From the NCBI GenBank assembly GCA_016710595.1, contig JADJVM010000008.1:1116001-1180000 (forward strand): a stretch of DNA of 64,000 nucleotides, in the 5' to 3' direction. Shown piece after piece: positions 52,741 to 60,828 of this stretch. A program made the position numbers and the translations under genes. Each line of letters starts with the position of its first letter. Within the stretch, counting starts at the first letter, position 1. Under the pieces are notes generated by a model. That model made no database searches. It was not told the origin of the DNA and saw only the letters and a list, made by a program, of their open reading frames with translations. This stretch comes from Niastella sp. (GTDB taxonomy: Bacteria; Bacteroidota; Bacteroidia; Chitinophagales; Chitinophagaceae).

Positions 52741-55266
52741 TTATTGCCCCACCATAAACACAGCATTGCAAAACATCAATTCTCCATTTTTCCAAAAATT
52801 GCGAAACAATACATTATCGCTGAGGTATGTAATATTTCCGTTGCCCATGTCTTGTACACCAAATAATAAACCGTCTTTTAAACGGGGGCTTAATTTATAG
52901 CCCACATAACCGGCCATTAGATTTTCTTTTTTTAATACACCCACATTCCATCCTCCATCTTTAATAAATTCATAAACTGAATTATCCATTTTTAATGTGT
53001 AGTAATAAGATGGATAGCCATACATTAATGGGTGTGTATTATCCACATCTACCTTAAAAATGGCACCCGGTGTACTGTTAGACAACGGATCTCTTTCCCT
53101 GCTTTCGTATGGCAAAAGGGCGCTGTAATCTTCATTATTTTTTTCTTTGCCTTTATCGGCATCGTCCGTCTTCGATTTTATAATACTCCATTCCTGTTTT
53201 GATAATTGAGATACGGCGCTTTCCATTGCAATCACCCGCCCGCCCTTTTCAATCCATTGTTGAAGTGCTGCTGAAGATTCCTTATCATTTAAAAAACGAT
53301 AATATCCATCGGGCAAAATCAAAACATCAATATCATTCAGGTTTATGCGATTAAAATCAGATGCATTAATGAGTGTGATCTTATATTTTAATTCGTTATC
53401 AAAAAAACTCCACACATCACCGGCGGCAGTAGAGCTTACGCCCTCGCCGGTAAGCATGGCAACTTTTGGCGCTATTAATGCGTGTACCAGGTCGCTTCCA
53501 AAATCGTATCCTTTTTGTACCATTCCTGTATTTACAGCATTCATCTGAACTTTATTTTCATTACAAACTTTTGCAATTTCATTCCAAAGTGCATTACCAA
53601 AACCTGTATTCCCTTTTTTGGTGATAATTACCGAACCCCTGTCAAATTGTTGGCCACTTACCTCAAATGGTTCTTGTGAAAAACGCATTTTAATTCCTTT
53701 GGCAAGCAATTGTGCAACAGTTTTCGCTGATGAAGTACCTTGCCACCTAATTACATAACCATATTCGTCTTCCGGATTATTATTTATAAAATCTGCTCCC
53801 TGTTTTCCATAATTTATATTTATCATTTGCTTAGAGGCAAAAGTATTCAGCCCATAAACATACGGCAATGCCCAGGCAGTAATATCATAGGTTGCCGAAT
53901 CTTCCAGTTTTGATTGTGGCTCAAATAAAACTTTCACCATGGCGGCTTTGGGTTGAGAAGCGCTTATTACCAGGTCGCCGGGTGAAATCGTAAATGCCTC
54001 TTCTTTTTTATTTTGATAATGGTAGCCTTTACTGTTTCCAGTAGCGGTTCCATACTGAATATTATTTTTATCTAATAACTCCATTAAAGACCTTATTCGT
54101 TCTGCATCTTCTGATTTATTTTTTATCACATAAGTTTTGTAATCTCCCACGGTTCCATTTACTGCATTATTAAAGTATGTATGAAATTCCTTAACAAGGC
54201 TGGCTGCATTTTTAGAAGAAACTTCAATGGTACTCAGTCCGGTTGTATAATGATGAAGCACCCTATCTACTAGTGTAAGGGTATCCCCTTCATGGGTTAC
54301 AATGCCCAGCCCGGCGCCAATACCACCTTGTTCATACGTCATGCCGATAGATCCATTGTATAAAGGATAAGTATCGCCATAAGAAGGATAAAAAAGATCG
54401 AAACGGACATTTGTAAAATACAACCATCCATTTTTATCAAAATAACCTGCATGATTTTTTCCTATTGTTACCTGGAAATCCCTTTGCCATTTAGTAAGCA
54501 CTTCATGATAAGGTTTGGCAGCTGGTGCAAAATAATACGGATCATTATACCCTTGTTCATGATAATCTACATGAACTTGCGGAAGCCATTTATTATACTG
54601 GGCAAGCCTTGCCTGACTTTCTAATTGTGTTTGCCATGCCCAATCACGGTTTAAATCAAAGTTATAATGATTGCTTCTGCCGCCTGGCCAGGGTTCACGG
54701 TGCTCCCGTGAAATTTTATCAGGATTAAAATTTGTGCCAACCATACTATTATACCAGTTTACGTAACGGTCCCTTCCATCGGGGTTCAGGCATGGGTCAA
54801 TTATGACTACTGTATTTTTTGCCCATTCTTTTGTTTGTGTATTAGCCGGATCTACCATCGCAAAAAGCGTAAGCATGGCCGCTTCAGAAGAAGCTGCTTC
54901 ATTACCATGTACGTTATAACTTAACCATACGATTGCCGGGGTTTCTTCTGTTGGCATCATTTTATCTTTGGCCAAATGAGCCAGTCGCATATTGTTGAGG
55001 CGAATATTTTCGAGGTTCTTTATATTCTCTGCAGTAGAAATAAAGGCAAGGTACAGGGGCCTATGTTCATTTGTTTCGCCATACTGTTCCAGTTTTACCA
55101 GGGAGGGTACTGTATTTGCGATATAATTAAAATAGGCTACAATATTATCGTGCCGGGTAAATCTTGTGCCTACCTGGTAGCCTAAAAATTGTTCGGGTGA
55201 TTTTATTTGAGCCTCGGATGAGAATGTTGCAAAAAAGAAAATTGCAATAAAAAAGAAATTTTTCAA
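52741..55266 (-). CDS. Secreted M14-family zinc carboxypeptidase
   Basis: An 841-residue exported enzyme with signal peptide (about 1-19). The catalytic domain (about 25-340) has the zinc motif YNVHGNEAASSEA (HxxE, about 115), an NPDGRDRYVNWYNSM block (Arg/Asn region), HYNFDLNRDWAW, VDYHEQGYNDPYYFAP (third His), and TYEQGGIGAG. The rest (about 360-841) is a long accessory region rich in beta strands, seen in Bacteroidota M14 proteins. It lies downstream of the SusD gene but is separated by a terminator, so cotranscription is uncertain. Confidence 0.9.
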   Translation of the reverse strand: MKNFFFIAIFFFATFSSEAQIKSPEQFLGYQVGTRFTRHDNIVAYFNYIANTVPSLVKLEQYGETNEHRPLYLAFISTAENIKNLENIRLNNMRLAHLAKDKMMPTEETPAIVWLSYNVHGNEAASSEAAMLTLFAMVDPANTQTKEWAKNTVVIIDPCLNPDGRDRYVNWYNSMVGTNFNPDKISREHREPWPGGRSNHYNFDLNRDWAWQTQLESQARLAQYNKWLPQVHVDYHEQGYNDPYYFAPAAKPYHEVLTKWQRDFQVTIGKNHAGYFDKNGWLYFTNVRFDLFYPSYGDTYPLYNGSIGMTYEQGGIGAGLGIVTHEGDTLTLVDRVLHHYTTGLSTIEVSSKNAASLVKEFHTYFNNAVNGTVGDYKTYVIKNKSEDAERIRSLMELLDKNNIQYGTATGNSKGYHYQNKKEEAFTISPGDLVISASQPKAAMVKVLFEPQSKLEDSATYDITAWALPYVYGLNTFASKQMININYGKQGADFINNNPEDEYGYVIRWQGTSSAKTVAQLLAKGIKMRFSQEPFEVSGQQFDRGSVIITKKGNTGFGNALWNEIAKVCNENKVQMNAVNTGMVQKGYDFGSDLVHALIAPKVAMLTGEGVSSTAAGDVWSFFDNELKYKITLINASDFNRINLNDIDVLILPDGYYRFLNDKESSAALQQWIEKGGRVIAMESAVSQLSKQEWSIIKSKTDDADKGKEKNNEDYSALLPYESRERDPLSNSTPGAIFKVDVDNTHPLMYGYPSYYYTLKMDNSVYEFIKDGGWNVGVLKKENLMAGYVGYKLSPRLKDGLLFGVQDMGNGNITYLSDNVLFRNFWKNGELMFCNAVFMVGQ

Positions 55267-55296
55267 TTTGAGAATATTTACGAATTGAATAAAATT

Positions 55297-55350
55297 AAAA
55301 AGTGAAAAGCAAGTAGGATAAAGTTAATTATTATCCACCTTGCTTTTCAC
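55297..55350 (-). terminator. Terminator after susD
   Basis: Minus-strand hairpin with GTGAAAAGCAAG/CTTGCTTTTCAC (plus arms 55302-55313 and 55339-55350), inner GGATAA/TTATCC, followed by TTTTT (55301-55297) and more A/T. It is 18 bp past the susD stop. Confidence 0.88.
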
Positions 55351-55368
55351 CTTTCCTGCGATTATATT

Positions 55369-56748
55369 TTAGTAACCCGGATTCTGTACCAGTACCCCAC
55401 TGGTTGCATCTATTTCTCTCTGTGGTATTGGCATTACTATTTTTGGAGAGTTCCAATCATAAGAACCGGTTGGAAGCCTTAACCTTCTTAAATCATGAAT
55501 GCGCTGGCCTTCAAAAGCCAGTTCTATAAAACGTTCATTTCTTACATCATCCAAAGTTGGGCTGGCAGGTGCGGTTGAGTTGGTACGCAATGGGTTTTTT
55601 ACCATTTCCATGTCTTCCCCCGGTGTAGCGCCAATATTTGTTCCCATTTCCAGGTTTCCTTCTGCCCGTGTAAGATACATTTCTGCCAGGCGAACAACCG
55701 GAAGGTTTTGGCTAAAGGAAGTCCATTTAGAACAATAGGTATGATTGGGCCTGGCACCGGTACCCTGGTAATACCATAACAACTGCCTAAGATCATCAGT
55801 TGGATAACTATTTTCAACAAAATCATCATCAATTCTTACATCAGCACGGCCAATGCCCGGCAAACTGGCATAAAAAGTAGCCATGCCATTATTGGCAGTG
55901 CCAGCATTATTTTGTTCATTTTGCTGTATTTCCCAAATAGATTCTTTTGTATCCTTGTTTGTAAAAACGGCAGTTACAGAAGCATTCAAAGAAAAATATC
56001 CGCTTTCTATTACTTCATTGGCAGCATCTCTTGCCCCGGCATAATTTTGCTGTTGCAGGTACACCCTGCTTAAAAAAGCGAGCGCTGTATATTTTGTAAC
56101 ACGTTTAGGATTTTCTTCCGGTAAAAGGGTTATTGCATTGTTAAGGTCAGTAATAATTTGTGCATACACTTCTTTCACCGTATTCCGGGGATAACTCACA
56201 CCTGCATCTACTTCATTATTAGTAGCCGCAGTTTTTATTACTACTCCCATGTGCGTGTTATCGGCAGTAGCTCCCCAGGGCAAGGCATATAACCTAACCA
56301 ATTCAAAATGCATGATGCCTCTCATAAACAATGCTTCTCCTTCCAGTTGTTTCTTTAAGTCAGCATCTTTTACTACATCTAAAGCGCCAATTACTGTGTT
56401 TGCCATATTGATGGCATCATAAGCAGTTTCCCAAATAAGGTCAGCATCGGTATTGTTCCTATCCATTGCTTTGCTGGCAATATCATCAGGAGAAGAAAAA
56501 GTACCTCTCCATTGGCATACATCATCACTGCCTAATAAGTCTGGCATTAATAATAAATTGGTACCATATAGATTTGGGCTACCCATCCGGGAGTAAATAC
56601 CAATTACCAATGAGTTTACATCCTGGTCGTTTTGCAATGCTGTACCTGCATCTATAGATTGTTTTGGTTCTACATCTAACGCTTTCTTACAGGCTGTGAC
56701 GCCTGTAATGAAAATGAGAAGTAGTAATATTTTATTTATAAATTTCAT
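55369..56748 (-). CDS. SusD/RagB family nutrient-binding lipoprotein
   Basis: A 459-residue outer-membrane lipoprotein (signal ending GVTAC, then KKALDVEPKQS). Typical SusD features: an N-terminal SIDAGTALQNDQDVNSLVIGIY block, helical TPR-like region (AEALFMRGIMHFELVRLYALPW, TALAFLSRVYLQQQNYAGARDAA), and the C-terminal VRLAEMYLTRAEGNLEMGTN and NERFIELAFEGQRIHDLRRL. It forms the lid of the SusC transporter. Located 25 bp downstream of susC. The substrate class (glycan or peptide) is not shown by sequence. Confidence 0.95.
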   Translation of the reverse strand: MKFINKILLLLIFITGVTACKKALDVEPKQSIDAGTALQNDQDVNSLVIGIYSRMGSPNLYGTNLLLMPDLLGSDDVCQWRGTFSSPDDIASKAMDRNNTDADLIWETAYDAINMANTVIGALDVVKDADLKKQLEGEALFMRGIMHFELVRLYALPWGATADNTHMGVVIKTAATNNEVDAGVSYPRNTVKEVYAQIITDLNNAITLLPEENPKRVTKYTALAFLSRVYLQQQNYAGARDAANEVIESGYFSLNASVTAVFTNKDTKESIWEIQQNEQNNAGTANNGMATFYASLPGIGRADVRIDDDFVENSYPTDDLRQLLWYYQGTGARPNHTYCSKWTSFSQNLPVVRLAEMYLTRAEGNLEMGTNIGATPGEDMEMVKNPLRTNSTAPASPTLDDVRNERFIELAFEGQRIHDLRRLRLPTGSYDWNSPKIVMPIPQREIDATSGVLVQNPGY

Positions 56749-56773
56749 GATATTATTTTTTTGAGTATTAAGA

Positions 56774-59700
56774 TTATAGTCCCAAATTAATGCCTACACT
56801 AATAGTACGTGCCTGGGGCGGCGTATAAAAATCGTGGCCTAAATTGATATTGCCAGTGTACTCTGTATTTACTTCGGGATCGTAACCGGTGTATTTAGTA
56901 AATGTGAAAAGATTACTGGCCGCAATATATACCCGTGCAGATTCAATTTTAGCCGATGCCAAAATTCTTTTTGGAATATTATACCCTAAGTTCACACTCT
57001 TTACCCTCAGGTAAGACCCATCCTGTACCCAGCGGCTGCTTTTTTGATCGCCATTAGAAGTGTATAAGCGTGGTTGCGGAACCATGGTGATATCTCCTGG
57101 TTTTCTCCAGAAATTCATTTGATCTATGGTTTGATTATCAAAATAATTTGCATTGTTACTTTGGAAAATACCGGCAATATTGTAAATGTCACCTCCTTTT
57201 ACAAACTGGCATTGTACATCCAGATCAAATGCTTTATAATTAAAATGATTATTAAATCCACCATAATAATCGGGGTTTGGATCCCCAATAACAGTTTCTG
57301 TTGCCAAAGAATAATCATTGGTGGGCTTACCATCTTTATCCATAAACAAGGCATCGCCAGTGGCAGGGTCGGCACCTAAGAATTTTACACCATAAAATTC
57401 TCCATAGGGTGAGCCAACGGCCAATCTACCCAAGGTTCTGCCGCCCGGTGCTACCGGCGCTACCAACCGGGTAACTTCATTTTTATAAGTAGAAATATTT
57501 ACTGAAGCACTCCATTTAAACTGCCCTACTAAAATATTACCATTAAGGGTTACTTCTACACCCTTGTTATTCATATCCCCAATATTTTTTGTGATGGTAC
57601 TATATCCATTGATAGCAGGTACCGGTATATCTAACAAAAGATCTTTTGTTTTTTTACTAAAAATGTCAAGTTCGCCGGAAATGCGGTTATTCAATAAACC
57701 AAAGTCAAGGCCGAAGTCAAACTGTTTTGTATTTTCCCATTTCAATTTATCATCTCCAATTTGCGATGTAACTATACCACTTATACTGGAATAAGCTGCA
57801 GCCCGGTATAAACTACGATAGCTGAAGTTTCCGATTTCTGCATTACCGGTAACACCATAACTGCTCCTGATTTTTAAAAAACTGATAGCCCTGTTGTTTT
57901 TCAAAAAATCTTCTTCGCTTATTATCCATCCGGCAGATACGGCAGGGAAGGTACCATAGCGGTTATCTTTACTAAAACGGCTTGATCCATCTACCCGGAA
58001 ACTTGCACCGAGCAGGTACCTGTCTTTGAATTTGTAATTAGCTCTTACAAAATAGGAAAGGAACCTGAATGCGGTTTCGGTAGAATTACCTGCAGAAATA
58101 ATAGCAGCACTTGCAATTTTTGTAAAGTGGTCATTTGGAAAAGCAAGGCCTGTTACACTCGATCCAGTGGTTTCGCCCCGTTGGTATTCAATACCGGCAA
58201 GTGCATCTAATGAATTATTATCATTAAAGTTTTTATTAAAGTTCAATGTATTGGTATTTGTAAATACGGTTGCCGTAACCTGGTTACTAAAGCTATATCC
58301 ATCAGGAGCACCATCTAAAGTACGCCTGCCCAGGAATTGTTCTTCCTGTAAATTATTCCAATCTATTCCTACCTGGGATCGAAAGCGGAGATAAGGATTA
58401 ATATTCGCTTCGATATAAGCATTGCTAATGGTTCTTGCTGTTTTGCTCAGGTTTTTATTGTTGTCTTCATAATCAATTAAAGCATTATAATAAATGGTAT
58501 TGGTATTTAATTTACCATCCGGTCCAAATTCTGGTTGAATAGGGGGCAATGCATTTAATTGTAAAGGATTGCTAAAAGCATTATCGCTAGGAACCCGGTA
58601 ATTGTTTGATTGGGTTAAAGAGATATTCGTACCAATTTTAAAAATTGAATTGAGTGTATGATCTATATTGATACGGCCGGTTCCCCTGGTAAGCCTGTTA
58701 GAAACAAGGATACCTTTTTGATCGTTATAACTGGCGCTTATCAGGAATTTAGTACGTGCATCACCGCCACTTAAAGAAGCATTGTACTGCTGAACACTAC
58801 CATGCTGAAATGCAAGCCTGCTCCAATTTACATCATTGTTGCTATTCCAATCATCGGTGCCTGTTTCGTATTCAAATTCGTCTGCTCCTACCAACGGCTC
58901 TTCAGATGAAGGGTCACTATCATCGTTCCTGTAATGCAAAGCGGCAGTATCGAAAATTTCACGGTATTGAGCAGCATTTAAAAATTTACGGTAATGGGTA
59001 GGTTTACTCCAGCCGGTATAAAATCCTGCTGTAACCCGGCTCTTGCCTTGCCTGCCACTTTTAGTGGTTACTAATATTACCCCATTAGATGCACGGGAAC
59101 CATAAATGGCAGCCGAAGCCGCATCTTTCAGTACTTCTATTGATTCAATATCATCTGGATTGATAGTGGCTAAAGGATTATCGGGTTCATCGGAGCTTCC
59201 CAATGCCTGGCTCACTATGGGTACACCATCTACCACCACAAAGGGTTGCTGGTCGGCAGAAATAGAAGAAATCCCTCTCACTCTTACATTGAGTGCCTGC
59301 CCCAGTTTTCCACTACCGCTATTAATATATACCCCGCTTGCACGGCCTTGTAATGCCTGTTCAAAAGTAGGAAGGGGCTGGTTATTAAATTCTTTACTGG
59401 TAACCCTGGAAATGGAAGACACGATATCTTTTTTAATTTTTGTGCCATATCCCACTACCACAACTTCATCCAGGTTTTTAGAATTACCCGGCTCAAGCAT
59501 AATATCTATGTTTGACTTTGTAACCGGAACTTCCCGGCTGGTATAACCCAGTGAAGTAACGAGCAACGTAACATTGCTATGCGGAACATCTAACCGGAAA
59601 CTACCATCATTGGATGAATAAGTTCCCAGGGTGGTTCCTTTAATTAAAATGGACACATTACTGATCGGTGCGCCCGTTTTTGAATCGGTAATTTTTCCTG

Positions 59701-59776
59701 AAACGGTTGTCTGGGCCCAGAGTAATGAGCCACAGAGAAGAAAAACTACAAGCAGCAGTAGTTTTGGTTTTGCCAT
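56774..59776 (-). CDS. SusC/RagA TonB-linked outer-membrane transporter
   Basis: A 1000-residue TonB-dependent receptor. Signal peptide (about 1-21), then a CarboxypepD-reg-like domain (TVSGKITDSKTGAPISNVSI), the TonB-box/plug region with SusC signature LDEVVVVGYGTKIKKD, a plug with FVVVDGVPIVSQAL and IYGSRASNGVILVTTKSGRQ, and a 22-strand-type barrel ending in aromatic NLGL. It imports a polymer-derived ligand captured by SusD. No regulator (ECF sigma/anti-sigma) is adjacent; the upstream region holds a promoter and possible island boundary. Confidence 0.96.
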   Translation of the reverse strand: MAKPKLLLLVVFLLCGSLLWAQTTVSGKITDSKTGAPISNVSILIKGTTLGTYSSNDGSFRLDVPHSNVTLLVTSLGYTSREVPVTKSNIDIMLEPGNSKNLDEVVVVGYGTKIKKDIVSSISRVTSKEFNNQPLPTFEQALQGRASGVYINSGSGKLGQALNVRVRGISSISADQQPFVVVDGVPIVSQALGSSDEPDNPLATINPDDIESIEVLKDAASAAIYGSRASNGVILVTTKSGRQGKSRVTAGFYTGWSKPTHYRKFLNAAQYREIFDTAALHYRNDDSDPSSEEPLVGADEFEYETGTDDWNSNNDVNWSRLAFQHGSVQQYNASLSGGDARTKFLISASYNDQKGILVSNRLTRGTGRINIDHTLNSIFKIGTNISLTQSNNYRVPSDNAFSNPLQLNALPPIQPEFGPDGKLNTNTIYYNALIDYEDNNKNLSKTARTISNAYIEANINPYLRFRSQVGIDWNNLQEEQFLGRRTLDGAPDGYSFSNQVTATVFTNTNTLNFNKNFNDNNSLDALAGIEYQRGETTGSSVTGLAFPNDHFTKIASAAIISAGNSTETAFRFLSYFVRANYKFKDRYLLGASFRVDGSSRFSKDNRYGTFPAVSAGWIISEEDFLKNNRAISFLKIRSSYGVTGNAEIGNFSYRSLYRAAAYSSISGIVTSQIGDDKLKWENTKQFDFGLDFGLLNNRISGELDIFSKKTKDLLLDIPVPAINGYSTITKNIGDMNNKGVEVTLNGNILVGQFKWSASVNISTYKNEVTRLVAPVAPGGRTLGRLAVGSPYGEFYGVKFLGADPATGDALFMDKDGKPTNDYSLATETVIGDPNPDYYGGFNNHFNYKAFDLDVQCQFVKGGDIYNIAGIFQSNNANYFDNQTIDQMNFWRKPGDITMVPQPRLYTSNGDQKSSRWVQDGSYLRVKSVNLGYNIPKRILASAKIESARVYIAASNLFTFTKYTGYDPEVNTEYTGNINLGHDFYTPPQARTISVGINLGL

Positions 59777-59818
59777 AAAATAAGTTTAAGTATTTAATAA
59801 GAAAAGCTAAAGAGAACG

Positions 59819-59848
59819 CATAAATATATGTAATGATAATATGACAAA
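59819..59848 (-). promoter_or_regulatory. Candidate promoter of susC
   Basis: Minus-strand TTTG (plus-strand CAAA 59845-59848), spacer of 18 and TATTTATG (plus-strand CATAAATA 59819-59826; one mismatch to TAnnTTTG). About 43 bp before the susC ATG. Confidence 0.4.
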
Positions 59849-59974
59849 GAAAATTATATATTACGCTGCATCATGAAAAAAAAATTATTTACAACGAAGA
59901 AACTGTGGGCAGGGCATAAGGTAAACCTTACAGGTATTTAAGGCTGGCGCTAAACTAAAATGCTGATTTGAATA

Positions 59975-60010
59975 AAAAAGGCAAAATAGAAATTTCTATT
60001 TTGCCTTTTT
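59975..60010 (-). terminator. Perfect 36-nt palindromic terminator
   Basis: The 18-nt arm AAAAAGGCAAAATAGAAA (59975-59992) is followed immediately by its exact reverse complement (59993-60010). It would fold with a short central loop and end in a T-run on either strand. No intact gene ends here. It directly abuts a tRNA-3'-end-like sequence on the minus strand, which would make it the terminator of a lost tRNA gene. Confidence 0.75.
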
Positions 60011-60039
60011 AAGTCGGGACGACTGGACAATTTTCGAAC
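60011..60039 (-). other. Possible tRNA 3'-end fragment / attachment site
   Basis: The minus strand contains TCCAGTCGTCCCGACTT (60027-60011) next to the palindromic terminator. It looks like the T-stem/acceptor half of a tRNA whose acceptor stem is CGGGACG, and a TTCGAA (T-loop-like) lies a few bases further (60033-60038) with extra bases between. No rest of a tRNA follows. This is the form left by integration at a tRNA 3' end. The block could also be an unrelated small hairpin (AGTC-gggac-GACT), so confidence is modest. Confidence 0.35.
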
Positions 60040-60289
60040 TTTTTAATGGACGATTTAAGAAAATTGCAAATATGTTCAATTGGCCACTAAAGCATTTCTA
60101 TCTTTTAAAACCTACCCATTTTTACGGTAGTCTACCTGCTAAATAGCAGAACTGGTTACTTGCTAAAGCAGAGGCTAGTTTCACCAGGCCTTCCACTGCT
60201 ATCTGGCAGCCCGGGCCGTGAGAAACATATATCAGGCAATAACACAACATTTAAAAGAAACGTTGTAAATTTGAGAAAACATATAACTG
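60040..60289. other. Non-coding left flank of TA/transposase cassette
   Basis: No gene is found between the tRNA-like fragment and the antitoxin ATG at 60290. The stretch holds a structured repeat element (60136-60226) and an AT-rich run with GCAATAACACAACATTT before the antitoxin. The element is related to one at 62182-62272 on the other side of the cassette. Confidence 0.5.
60136..60226 (+). repeat. Palindrome-rich ~90-nt element, copy A
   Basis: Contains hairpin CTGCTA-aa-TAGCAG (60136-60149), then TTACT and a small hairpin TGC-TAAA-GCA (60161-60170), then a 49-nt stem-loop closed by GTTTC (60178-60182) with GAAAC (60222-60226), with nested GGCC/GGCC (60187-60190, 60214-60217) and CTGC/GCAG. 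Aligned without gaps, its first 48 bases share about 33 identities with copy B at 62182, and the later stem is kept at equal length despite sequence change. Confidence 0.55.
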
Positions 60290-60496
60290 ATGAAGGTGTT
60301 ACTGGATATACCTGATAATAAAGCTCAATCACTTATGGACGTACTGAATAGTATTTCTTTTATCAGAACAAAAAAATTAACCGATGGCAAGGCGCAGCTC
60401 TTGGAAGAAATAAGAGAGGCCGTGCAAGAAATGAAATTGATTAAAGCTGGCAAAAAAAAGGCTCGTAATGCCGATGATTTTTTAAATGAGTTATAA
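60290..60496 (+). CDS. Type II antitoxin partner of RelE/ParE-like toxin
   Basis: A 68-residue, mostly helical, charged protein: MKVLLDIPDNKAQSLMDVLN, then a middle block RTKKLTDGKAQLLEEIREAV, and a basic/acidic C-terminus (KAGKKKARNADDFLNEL) of the type that wraps the toxin. It precedes and overlaps the toxin gene by 11 bp, the classical antitoxin-first order. No family name is assigned; similar short proteins occur with RelE/ParE toxins in Bacteroidota. Confidence 0.82.
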   Translation: MKVLLDIPDNKAQSLMDVLNSISFIRTKKLTDGKAQLLEEIREAVQEMKLIKAGKKKARNADDFLNEL

Positions 60497-60815
60497 CGTA
60501 AAGACCATTGATGTTTTTGAAAGACAGGCCAAAAAATTAATAAAAAAATTCCCTTCTTTAAAAAAGGGGATAGTTGCACTTGTACATCAGCTTAAAGAAA
60601 CTCCTGATTTAGGAACCCCTTTAGGCGGTAATTGCTTTAAAATAAGGTTAGCTATTGCATCTAAAGGAAAAGGAAAAAGCGGCGGAGCAAGAATTATTAC
60701 TCATATTGTCATAACTGTCAAAACAGTTTTCCTGTTGTCAATTTATGATAAATCTGAAAAACAAAACCTCACAGATGCAGAATTAAAAGAGCTGCTTAAA
60801 GATATTCCAAAATAG
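60486..60815 (+). CDS. RelE/ParE-family toxin
   Basis: A 109-residue basic protein of the RelE/ParE fold: VKTIDVFERQAKKLIKKFPS at the N-terminus, the central LGTPLGGNCFKIRLAIASKG with the Arg of the active face, GARIITHIVITVKTVFLLSIYDKSE, and LTDAELKELLKDIPK at the C-terminus. Intact length suggests a functional toxin. Whether it is an mRNA interferase (RelE) or a gyrase poison (ParE) cannot be read. Overlaps the antitoxin and is followed 13 bp later by a transposase gene. Confidence 0.88.
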   Translation: MSYNVKTIDVFERQAKKLIKKFPSLKKGIVALVHQLKETPDLGTPLGGNCFKIRLAIASKGKGKSGGARIITHIVITVKTVFLLSIYDKSEKQNLTDAELKELLKDIPK

Positions 60816-60828
60816 TTAGTGAACCCTG

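Noticed and set aside
52741..59776. Classical polysaccharide utilisation locus
   Set aside because: A SusC/SusD pair is present, but no glycoside hydrolase, lyase, sulfatase or dedicated regulator is nearby.
59873..59941. 22-codon ORF starting MKKKLFTTKKLWAGHK opposite the susC leader
   Set aside because: Very short, in an AT-rich region where A-runs make such starts common, with no promoter or conservation evidence.
60136..60226. Integron attC site
   Set aside because: No GTTRRRY/RYYYAAC core pair was found at the ends of either copy and no integron integrase is present, so only a general structural analogy is kept.
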